Source: Phycicoccus avicenniae_A
GTDB taxonomy: Bacteria; Actinomycetota; Actinomycetes; Actinomycetales; Dermatophilaceae
Length of the DNA: 64,000 nt
Assembly: GCF_050496545.1 (NCBI RefSeq)
Contig: NZ_JBNVZV010000017.1
Coordinates: 1 to 64,000 of the forward strand
Direction of reading: 5' to 3'
Notes under the pieces: generated by a model
The model's database searches: none
The model's input: the letters and a program-made list of their open reading frames with translations, nothing else
Told to the model about the DNA's origin: nothing
Translations under genes and position numbers: made by a program
Part shown: piece by piece, positions 25,386 to 32,509 of the stretch
Numbering within the stretch: position 1 is the first letter of the stretch
Layout: each line of letters starts with the position of its first letter

Positions 25386-26777
25386 TCAGACGTGGATGGC
25401 GGCGGCGATCCCGTCGGAGAAGACCTCGGGCCGCTCCGGCAGCGAGCGCGACAGGCCGGCCGCGCGCCGCGCCGCGGTCCACGCCACGGCGCACGCGTCG
25501 AGCACGTCGTCGGCCCCGTAGCCGCGACCCTCGAGCACCGACGGCCGGGCGATGCCCACCGCGGCGAGGGCGTCGAGCCGTGCGGCCCGACCCTCGTCGG
25601 TCTTCTTGCCCGGCGTCAGCGGTGCGCCGGCCATCGTCGCGAAGGAGACCTCGGGGTGGACCTCGAGCACCTCGACGGTGGGGCGGGCGCGGACCCACGC
25701 GTCGACCTCGAGGATCTTCTCGCGCAGGGCGAAGGCCTGGGCGCCGACGCCCTGCCCGCTGAGCGAGCGGTTCACGGCGTCGGCCGCGGCGCGGTCCGCA
25801 GCGCCGTAGGCCGCCCGCGTCAGGGTCGTGAAGACGGACGACGCCTTTCCCGGCAGCGCACGCCGCGCCAGGGCATCGGCCTGACGGGTCGTGCTGTCGG
25901 GCAACCCGATCGGGATGTCGATGCCCACCACCCTCACGTCGGCGGACTCTCGCACAGCCTCAACGAGCTCACCGATGGTCGCGGCCACGACGATGCGGGG
26001 GCGCGGGGCGCCTGGCTCCAGCAGGGCGCCCACCCAGCCGGCCCGGCAGCCGTCGACGCCGAGCACCGGCACCGACACCTCGACCGGCGGTGGCGCTGTG
26101 CCCTCGGCGTCCGGGGTGCGCTCGTCGACGAGGCCGGCCACCGCGTCGAGGACGAGGTCCAGGGTCACCTCGAACTCGGCCCCGAAGGACCATCCCGGGC
26201 GCAGGGCGTGGTCTCGGGCGAACTCGGTGAAGTGCGGGTACGCCGCCGCCGTCGCCTCGTCGACGAGGTCGGCCTCGATGACGGCGAGCTCGTCCTGGTC
26301 GTCGAACGGGAGGGCGAGCTCCTGGAGCAGGAAGCCGTAGAGGTGCGCGTCGACGAGGGCGAAGAGGTGGCCGGTCGCGGCGAGGGAGAAGCCCGCCGTC
26401 CGCGCGCAGCCGAGGACCGCGTCGTGGTGGGCGACGGCCTCGGGACCCGGGGAGCGGCGCGAGTCCATCAGGCCGACCGCCCAGCGGTGGCGCAGCAGCG
26501 CCTCACGCGCCGTGACCGACCGGCGGCGCAGCTCCGCACGCCACGGCGCGCCCACGACGGGCGAGTGGAACTCCGCGAAGACGGCGTCGACCATCGCGTC
26601 GAGCAGGGCGTCCTTGTGCGGGACGTGGTGGTAGAGCGACATCGCCTCCACGCCGAGCCGCTTGGCCAGGGACCGCATCGAGAGCGCCGCCAGGCCGGAC
26701 CCGTCGGCGAGGGCGACCGCCTCGGCGACGATCCGCTCGCGGGTGAGCGACGGGCGGGACGGGCGTCCGGTGGGCAC
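25386..26777 (-). CDS. TetR regulator fused to a DUF429 (RNase H-fold) domain
   Basis: 463 residues in one frame. Residues 11-70 are a TetR helix-turn-helix (ERIVAEAVALADGSG, MRSLAKRLGVEAMSLYHHV). Residues about 80-217 match the tetracycline-repressor-type C-terminal sensor domain. After an 18-residue Pro/Glu linker, residues 236-463 form a DUF429 domain: VLGVDGCRAGWVG, VVGIDIPIGLPD, LEVHPEVSF and DDVLDACAVAWTA. DUF429 is predicted to have an RNase H-like nuclease fold, and acidic residues at 241, 287 and 424-427 are retained. Internal GTG codons before VLGVDG could allow separate translation. It is divergent from the quinone-reductase-like gene with two palindromic operators between. Confidence 0.85.
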   Translation of the reverse strand: MPTGRPSRPSLTRERIVAEAVALADGSGLAALSMRSLAKRLGVEAMSLYHHVPHKDALLDAMVDAVFAEFHSPVVGAPWRAELRRRSVTAREALLRHRWAVGLMDSRRSPGPEAVAHHDAVLGCARTAGFSLAATGHLFALVDAHLYGFLLQELALPFDDQDELAVIEADLVDEATAAAYPHFTEFARDHALRPGWSFGAEFEVTLDLVLDAVAGLVDERTPDAEGTAPPPVEVSVPVLGVDGCRAGWVGALLEPGAPRPRIVVAATIGELVEAVRESADVRVVGIDIPIGLPDSTTRQADALARRALPGKASSVFTTLTRAAYGAADRAAADAVNRSLSGQGVGAQAFALREKILEVDAWVRARPTVEVLEVHPEVSFATMAGAPLTPGKKTDEGRAARLDALAAVGIARPSVLEGRGYGADDVLDACAVAWTAARRAAGLSRSLPERPEVFSDGIAAAIHV

Positions 26778-26813
26778 GGGTCGGGCTCCTCGAGGGTGGG
26801 GGACTTGCGCGAT

Positions 26814-26865
26814 CTTACGGCGTAAGGCTACCGTTCGGCGCAGCAGAACAGACTTACGGTGTAAG
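26814..26865. promoter_or_regulatory. Two TetR-type operators in the divergent intergenic region
   Basis: CTTACGGCGTAAG (26814-26826) and CTTACGGTGTAAG (26853-26865) are the same CTTAC-N3-GTAAG palindrome, 39 bp apart. The right-hand copy runs into the GGGAGA ribosome binding site of the oxidoreductase gene; the left-hand copy is 37 bp from the TetR start. Binding would repress both genes. Confidence 0.85.
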
Positions 26866-26872
26866 GGAGACA

Positions 26873-27859
26873 GTGGTGCGAGCGGTCGTGCAGGACGAGT
26901 ACGGCGGGCCGGAGCGGCTGCGCCTCACGGAGGTGCCCGACCCGGTCGCGGGGTCCGGCGAGGTGCTCGTGCGGGTCGGCGCGGCCGGCATCGACCGCGG
27001 GACCGTGCACGTGATGACCGGCACCCCGCGGGCGGCACGGCTCGCCCTGGGCGTGCGGCGGCCGCGTGCCGCCTACCGCACTCCCGGACGGGACGTCGCC
27101 GGCACGGTCGTCGCGCTCGGTCCCGACGTCACCGGCTGGGTGGTGGGGGACCGGGTGTACGGCACCGCCGACGGGTCGTGCGCCGAGCTGGCGGTCATCC
27201 CGCTGAAGCGCCTCGCGCGGCGGCCCGAGGGCCTCGGCGTCGAGGCGGCCGCCGCCGTCCCGGTCTCCGCCCTCACCGCCCACCAGGCGCTGCGCGGAGC
27301 CGGCGTCGGGCCCGGGCAGCGGGTACTCGTCGTCGGGGCCTCCGGCGGGGTCGGCTCGTTCGCGGTCCAGCTGGCCGTGGCCGCCGGCGCGACGGTGACC
27401 GGCGTGAGCAGCGCCGCCAAGGCGGACCTCGTCCGCGCGCTGGGCGCCGCCCACGTCGTCGAGCACGAGCACGCCGACATCGATGCAGAGGGCGTGCGGT
27501 ACGACGTCGTGCTCGACATCGGCGGACACCGGCCGGTGCGCCGCCTCCGACGCGTCCTGGCCCCACGCGGCACCCTCGTCGTCGTCGGCAGCGAGACCGA
27601 GGGCCGCTGGCTCGGCGGGCTGCAGCGCTCGATGGGCGCCGCGCTGCTCTCGCCGTTCGTCCGCCAGCGCCTCGTGATGCACGTCGCCAAGGAGCGCGGT
27701 GCCGACCTGGACCAGCTGCGGCCGCTGCTGGAGTCCGGCGCCGTCCGCCCGCACGTCGAGCGGACCTGGCCCCTGGCGGAGGCGGCGGCCGCCATCGCCC
27801 ACGTCGCAGGCGGGCGGGCCCGGGGAAAGGTCGTCGTGTCGGTCGACCCGGACGCCTGA
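26873..27859 (+). CDS. Zinc-independent medium-chain alcohol dehydrogenase / quinone reductase-like protein
   Basis: 328 residues, GTG start (a second GTG follows directly). MDR superfamily: GroES-like N-terminal domain (YGGPERLRLTEVPDPVAGSG, TPGRDVAGTVVALG, GDRVYG) and a Rossmann domain with VLVVGASGGVGSFAVQLA. The Cys/His zinc ligands of true alcohol dehydrogenases are absent, which fits the NADPH:quinone reductase group. Divergent control by the TetR-DUF429 protein suggests a role in response to a small toxic molecule; the substrate is unknown. Confidence 0.88.
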   Translation: MVRAVVQDEYGGPERLRLTEVPDPVAGSGEVLVRVGAAGIDRGTVHVMTGTPRAARLALGVRRPRAAYRTPGRDVAGTVVALGPDVTGWVVGDRVYGTADGSCAELAVIPLKRLARRPEGLGVEAAAAVPVSALTAHQALRGAGVGPGQRVLVVGASGGVGSFAVQLAVAAGATVTGVSSAAKADLVRALGAAHVVEHEHADIDAEGVRYDVVLDIGGHRPVRRLRRVLAPRGTLVVVGSETEGRWLGGLQRSMGAALLSPFVRQRLVMHVAKERGADLDQLRPLLESGAVRPHVERTWPLAEAAAAIAHVAGGRARGKVVVSVDPDA

Positions 27860-27860
27860 C

Positions 27861-27917
27861 GGCCCGGCCCCGGGCGGGCGACCCCCTCCGGGGCCGTCGT
27901 CCGCCCGGGACCGGGCC
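27861..27917. terminator. Bidirectional terminator between convergent genes
   Basis: Arms of 17 bases (27861-27877 and 27901-27917, GGCCCGG...CCCGGGCGG) pair with one mismatch around a 23-base loop, between the oxidoreductase gene and dctA. Confidence 0.75.
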
Positions 27918-27935
27918 GGGTCGGTGCGGGTCCGC

Positions 27936-29333
27936 TCAGCGAGCGGCGGGCTCGGCGACCGGATCGGCGCCGGCCGCGTCGTGGGCCGAGTCGTCCGGTC
28001 CGTCGTCGATCATCCTCGCCTCGTCGAACGGCCGTCGACCCGCGAGCACCTCGTCCATCTGCTCCCGGTCGATCGCGTTCACCCAGGTGCCGATGAGGAC
28101 CGTGGCGATCGAGTTGCCGGCGAAGTTGGTCAGCGCGCGCGCCTCGCTCATCAGTCGGTCGATGCCGACGATGAAGCCGACGCCGTCGACGAGGTCGGGG
28201 CGGTGGGACTGCAGGCCACCGGCCAGTGTGGCCAGGCCCGCACCGGTGACGCCCGCGGCGCCCTTGCTCGCGATGATCATGAAGACGAGCAGGCCGATCT
28301 GCTGGCCGATGCTGAACGGCTTGTCGAGCGCCTCGGCGATGAACAGCGAGGCCATCGTCAGGTAGATCGCGGTGCCGTCGAGGTTGAAGGAGTACCCGGT
28401 CGGCACGGTGATGCCGACGACCGGGCGGGAGACCCCGAGGTGCTCCATCTTGGCGATGAGCCGCGGCAGGGCCGACTCGGACGAGGACGTCGAGAGGATG
28501 AGGAGGAACTCGCGGCCGAGGTACTTCAGCAGCGACCAGACGTTGACGCCGGCGACGACCTTGAGGATGGCGCCGAGGACGCCGAAGACGAAGATCGCGC
28601 AGGTGGCGTAGAAGGCGACCATGATCAGGCCGAGGCTCTTGAGGGCGTCGAGGCCGGTGGCACCGACGACGGCGGCCATCGCCCCGAACGCGCCGACGGG
28701 CGCGACCCACATGATCATCGCCATGAGCCGGAAGACGAGCTTCTCGAGGTGCTTGATGCCCTTGAGGATCGGCTCGCCCGCACCGCCCATCTTCTGGAGC
28801 GCGAAGCCGACGAGCACGGCGACGAGCAAGGTCTGCAGCACCGAGCCGGAGGTCAGCGCCGAGACGAGGGTGTCGGGGATGAGGCCGAGGAGGAACTCCG
28901 TCGTGGTCTCCGCCTCCGCGGCGACCTGCGACTGGCCCGACTTCGCGAGCTCGTCGGTGAGGTTGAGGCCGGCGCCCGGCTGGACGATGTTGCCGACGAC
29001 CAGGCCGATGGCCAGGGCCACGGTCGACATCGCGAGGAAGTAGCCGAGGGCGAGCCCGCCGACCTTGCCGACCTGGGCGGCCTTCCGGACCGAGCCGATG
29101 CCGAGGACGATCGTCACGAAGATGATCGGGCTGATCATCATCTTGATGAGGTTGACGAAGAACGTCCCGAGGGGCTTGAGCTCGACCCCGAAGTCGGGGA
29201 AGAGGAAGCCCACGGCGATGCCGAGGAGCATCGCGACGATGACCGCGATGTAGAGGAAGTGCGTGCGGTCCCGGCGGGGGGCCGCCGGTTCCGTCCCACC
29301 CTGGGTGGGCTCGCTGGGCGCGGCTGCGGTCAT
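27936..29333 (-). CDS. dctA: Dicarboxylate/amino acid:cation symporter (DAACS family)
   Basis: 465 residues, about eight helices plus re-entrant loops. Diagnostic motifs: SSSESALPRLI (serine-rich re-entrant loop), GYSFNLDGTAIY (the NMDGT-type cation/substrate site, here NLDGT), and IIASKGAAGVTGAGL. It imports C4-dicarboxylates or acidic amino acids with Na+ or H+. The C-terminal 45 residues are acidic and cytoplasmic. AAAGGAG precedes the ATG. It diverges from a CitA/DcuS-type two-component system, so dicarboxylates are the more likely substrate. Confidence 0.88.
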   Translation of the reverse strand: MTAAAPSEPTQGGTEPAAPRRDRTHFLYIAVIVAMLLGIAVGFLFPDFGVELKPLGTFFVNLIKMMISPIIFVTIVLGIGSVRKAAQVGKVGGLALGYFLAMSTVALAIGLVVGNIVQPGAGLNLTDELAKSGQSQVAAEAETTTEFLLGLIPDTLVSALTSGSVLQTLLVAVLVGFALQKMGGAGEPILKGIKHLEKLVFRLMAMIMWVAPVGAFGAMAAVVGATGLDALKSLGLIMVAFYATCAIFVFGVLGAILKVVAGVNVWSLLKYLGREFLLILSTSSSESALPRLIAKMEHLGVSRPVVGITVPTGYSFNLDGTAIYLTMASLFIAEALDKPFSIGQQIGLLVFMIIASKGAAGVTGAGLATLAGGLQSHRPDLVDGVGFIVGIDRLMSEARALTNFAGNSIATVLIGTWVNAIDREQMDEVLAGRRPFDEARMIDDGPDDSAHDAAGADPVAEPAAR

Positions 29334-29450
29334 GCGTGACTCCTTTGTCCCGGGGCGCAGGGTGCTGCGCTCCCCCGACAGGGTGGCCGCCCGCGCCGTT
29401 ATCGTCACCGTTGTGTACGCAGTGTTCACGCGGGTGACCGGATCCGCGCG
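29334..29450. promoter_or_regulatory. Shared control region of dctA and the two-component system
   Basis: 117 bp between divergent genes. It contains GTCACC (29404-29409) facing GGTGAC (29433-29438), and between them TGTGTACGCAGTGTTCACG with imperfect dyad symmetry. These are candidate response-regulator sites; no clear promoter hexamers are visible. Confidence 0.35.
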
Positions 29451-31085
29451 GTGAGCGTCGGCCCCGCGTCCCCGGTCGCGGCCGCCGGCCCCGACGACGA
29501 GGGAGCCCGTCGCGGGATGAGCGTCGCCGGGCAGACCACGCTGCTCGTCGTCGCGCTCGTCTTCGGCGTCATCGCGGCGGGCCTCGGCGCCGCGTACGTG
29601 CAGGCCCGGCGGGCGGTGACCGACGAGTCGAGCGCGCGCGTGCTCGCCGTCGCCCAGTCGGTCGCCGCCGAGCCCGACGTCGTCGCGGCGGTCGCGGCGG
29701 GCGACCCCGACGGCGTCCTGCAGCCCCTCGCGGAGGGCGTGCGGCGCAACACCCGGACCGACTTCGTCGTCGTGATGAGCCGCGAGGGCATCCGCTACAG
29801 CCACCCCAACCCCGACCAGGTCGGCAAGCCGTTCGTCGGGCACGTCGAGGCCGCGCGGGCCGGCGGCGAGGTCCTCGAGGACTACACCGGCACCCTCGGC
29901 CCGAGCCGTCGCGCGGTCGTCCCGGTGCGCGATGGCGGCGCGGTGGTCGGGATGGTGGCCGTCGGCATCGGCAAGGAGGCGGTCAACGCCCGGCTCGCCG
30001 ACGAGCTGCCTCCGCTGCTCGTGGCCGGCGCGGTCGCCGGCCTGCTCGCCGCGGTCGGGACCACCCTCATCGCCCGCCGGGTGCGCCGCCAGACCCGGGG
30101 GCTGCGGGCCGCCGAGCTCCAGGCGATGCACGACCACCACGACGCCGTCCTGCACTCGGTGACCGAGGGGCTGGTCCTCGTCGACCCCGAGGGGCGGGTG
30201 CGGCTGGCCAACGACGAGGCCCGCCGGCTGCTCGGGCTCGCCGACGACCCGACCGGTCGCGAGGTCGCCGAGCTCGGCCTGGCCGGGCCGCTCGTCGCGG
30301 CGATGACCGACGCCGATGTCCGCGAGGACGACCTGCACGTGACCGGCCAGCGGGTGCTCGTCCTCAACAAGGCCCGGGCGCAGCGCGACGGCGAGGACCT
30401 CGGTGCGGTCGTCACCGTCCGCGACCGGACCGACCTCGAGGACCTCACCGGCGAGCTCGGCGCGGCCCGGGGGCTGGCCGAGGCGCTGCGCTCGCAGGCC
30501 CACGAGTCCGGGAACCGGCTGCACACGATGGTCTCGCTCATCGAGCTGGGACACCCCGACCGGGCCGTCGCGTTCGCGACCGAGGAGCTCGAGCGGGCGC
30601 AGCGCCTCACCGACGTCGTCGTCACGGGGGTGGACGACCCCACCGTGTCGGCGCTCCTGCTCGGCAAGGCCGCCGAGGCGCACGAGCGCGGTGTCGACCT
30701 CGTCGTCGACCCCGGGCTGCGCTGGCCGGCCGGCGTCGGCACGGCGCGCGACGTCGTGACGGTCGTCGGCAACCTGGTCGACAACGCCGTCGACGCGGTG
30801 GCGGGCACGCCCGGGGACCGTCGTGTCGAGCTGACCTCCCGCGACCTCGGCGACCGGGTCCAGCTCGTCGTCGCCGACACCGGCCCGGGCATCCCGCCCG
30901 AGCTGCGCGAGCGGGTGCTCGAGCGCGGCTTCTCGACGAAGTCCGGTGGGACGCAGGGCGGGCGGGGCATCGGGCTGGCGCTGGTACACGCCACGGTCGA
31001 GCGGCTCGGGGGGTCGCTCACCGTCGACGAGCCGCCGGGTGCGACGGTCACCGTCACCCTGCCGGTGCACGGCGGTGGCGCGTGA
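29451..31085 (+). CDS. CitA/DcuS-type sensor histidine kinase
   Basis: 544 residues, GTG start; an ATG at 29517 is a plausible alternative. Two membrane helices (about 28-48 and 187-205) flank an extracellular PASC3-like sensor domain (RTDFVVVMSREGIRYSHPNP), as in citrate/fumarate sensors. A cytoplasmic PAS domain follows (HDAVLHSVTEGLVLVDPEG), then a SpoOB-like dimerisation helix with His351 (SQAHESGNRLHTMVSLIELG) and the ATPase domain (NLVDNAVDAV, ADTGPGIPPE, GRGIGLALVH). It overlaps the response-regulator gene by 4 bp. It probably senses an external dicarboxylate and controls dctA. Confidence 0.92.
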   Translation: MSVGPASPVAAAGPDDEGARRGMSVAGQTTLLVVALVFGVIAAGLGAAYVQARRAVTDESSARVLAVAQSVAAEPDVVAAVAAGDPDGVLQPLAEGVRRNTRTDFVVVMSREGIRYSHPNPDQVGKPFVGHVEAARAGGEVLEDYTGTLGPSRRAVVPVRDGGAVVGMVAVGIGKEAVNARLADELPPLLVAGAVAGLLAAVGTTLIARRVRRQTRGLRAAELQAMHDHHDAVLHSVTEGLVLVDPEGRVRLANDEARRLLGLADDPTGREVAELGLAGPLVAAMTDADVREDDLHVTGQRVLVLNKARAQRDGEDLGAVVTVRDRTDLEDLTGELGAARGLAEALRSQAHESGNRLHTMVSLIELGHPDRAVAFATEELERAQRLTDVVVTGVDDPTVSALLLGKAAEAHERGVDLVVDPGLRWPAGVGTARDVVTVVGNLVDNAVDAVAGTPGDRRVELTSRDLGDRVQLVVADTGPGIPPELRERVLERGFSTKSGGTQGGRGIGLALVHATVERLGGSLTVDEPPGATVTVTLPVHGGGA

Positions 31086-31786
31086 GCGGCGAGCGACCCG
31101 ACATCCGGGTCCTCGTCGTCGAGGACGAGCCGGTCGCCGCCGAGGCGCACGCGACCTACGTGGGACGGGTGGACGGCTTCGTCGTGTCGGGGGTCGTGCA
31201 CACCGCCCGGGACGCGTTGCAGCACCTCGGGGCCGAGCCGGTGGACCTGGTCCTGCTCGACATGGGGCTGCCCGACCTCCCGGGGCTCGACGTCGTCCGG
31301 GCGATGCGGGCCGGCGGTCACCGGGCCGACGTCGTCGCCGTGACGTCGGTGCGCGACCTCGAGATGGTGCGCGCCGCCGTCTCCCTCGGCGTCGTGCAGT
31401 ACGTCCTCAAGCCGTTCGTCTTCGGGATGCTGCGCGAGCGGCTCGTCGCCTACCGCGACTACCGGGACGACGTCGGCGGCGGGCAGGTCGACACCCAGGC
31501 CCAGCTCGACACGGTGTTCTCGCGGCTGCGGCCGACCGGGGCGTCGACCGTCCCGAAGGGGATGACCGAGGAGCTGCTCGCGCGGGTGTCGGCCATCGTC
31601 CGCGAGGCGTCGGACCCGGTGTCGGCGGCGGAGATCGGGGCCGGTGCCGGCGTCAGCCGGGTGACCGCCCGGCGCTACGCGGAGCACCTCGTGGAGGCCG
31701 GGCGCGCCCGGCGCGGCAACCGCTACGCCGGCACGGGCCGCCCGGAGGTCACCTACGCCTGGGAGGCCTCGCGCACCACGTCGTAG
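31082..31786 (+). CDS. CitB/DcuR-type response regulator
   Basis: 234 residues, GTG start inside the kinase stop (GTGA). The receiver domain has the acidic pocket (VVEDE), phosphoacceptor Asp60 (LVLLDMGLP), the switch Thr (VTSVRD) and Lys (VLKPF). The C-terminal winged helix (VSAAEIGAGAGVSRVTARRYAEHLVEAGR) is the CitB-type DNA-binding domain. The last 34 bp overlap the end of the convergent reductase gene. Confidence 0.92.
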   Translation: MSGERPDIRVLVVEDEPVAAEAHATYVGRVDGFVVSGVVHTARDALQHLGAEPVDLVLLDMGLPDLPGLDVVRAMRAGGHRADVVAVTSVRDLEMVRAAVSLGVVQYVLKPFVFGMLRERLVAYRDYRDDVGGGQVDTQAQLDTVFSRLRPTGASTVPKGMTEELLARVSAIVREASDPVSAAEIGAGAGVSRVTARRYAEHLVEAGRARRGNRYAGTGRPEVTYAWEASRTTS

Positions 31787-32337
31787 ACGGCCAGCGTCAC
31801 GCCGTTGGAGTACGCGGCGTGCTCGACCAGCCGCAGCGCCGACGGGCCGGTGTCGGCCGCGCGCGTGAACAGCCGCTTGCCCTCGCCGAGGACGAGCGGG
31901 AAGACGAGCAGGTGGTAGCGGTCGACCAGTCCGGCCGCCGCCAGCCCGCGGGCCAGGGTCGGGCTGGCGTGCACGATGATCGGGCCGCCGTCGCCCTCCT
32001 TGAGCCGGGCCACGTCGTCGAGGGAGGCCAGCACGGTCGTCGGCTGCCAGGCCGGGTCGGTCTCGGTGAGGGTGCTCGACACCACGTACTTCGGCATGGC
32101 GTTGTAGGCGGCGAACTCGTCCTCCATCGAGGGCCAGACCGGGGCGAACTCCTCGTAGCTGACCCGGCCGAGCAGCATCGCGGACGCCTCCTCCTGCTCG
32201 CGGCCCTTGATCTCGTAGGCGGCCGGGTCGAACTCGACCTCTTTGAAGCTCCAGCCGGCGCGCGGGTGCTCGCCGCCCCCGGGGGAGTCGACGACTCCGT
32301 CGAGGCTGATGAGCTCGGTGACGATGATCTGACGCAC
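31753..32337 (-). CDS. Dihydrofolate reductase-fold protein (RibD C-terminal family)
   Basis: 194 residues. RibD_C pattern: IIVTELISLDGVVDSPGG, AMLLGRVSYEEFAPVWPS, YVVSSTLTETDPAW, and GLVDRYHLLVFPLVLGEGKRLF. It is a second paralogue of this fold in the window, sharing the layout of the one at 20089-20640. No substrate can be assigned. Its 3' end overlaps the response-regulator gene tail to tail by 34 bp, so there is no room for an intergenic terminator. Confidence 0.87.
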   Translation of the reverse strand: MRQIIVTELISLDGVVDSPGGGEHPRAGWSFKEVEFDPAAYEIKGREQEEASAMLLGRVSYEEFAPVWPSMEDEFAAYNAMPKYVVSSTLTETDPAWQPTTVLASLDDVARLKEGDGGPIIVHASPTLARGLAAAGLVDRYHLLVFPLVLGEGKRLFTRAADTGPSALRLVEHAAYSNGVTLAVYDVVREASQA

Positions 32338-32509
32338 GGGGTTCTCTCCTGGGTTCGGTGGGGAATCACCCTGTCAGACCGGCGGGAGCACCGGGACTCA
32401 TCGCTCGCCGGGCATCGCGCAGGAATTCCTGAGTACGACCTGCGACGGCTCGCCAATCGCCCTGCACCCCGCAGGCCGGAGGTGCGGCCCCGGGTGACAG
32501 GGTGAGGCA

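Noticed and set aside
25386..26080. DUF429 as a separate downstream gene
   Set aside because: There is no stop between it and the TetR part, and the internal GTG codons have only a weak GAGG nearby. It is kept as one gene, with internal initiation noted as a possibility.
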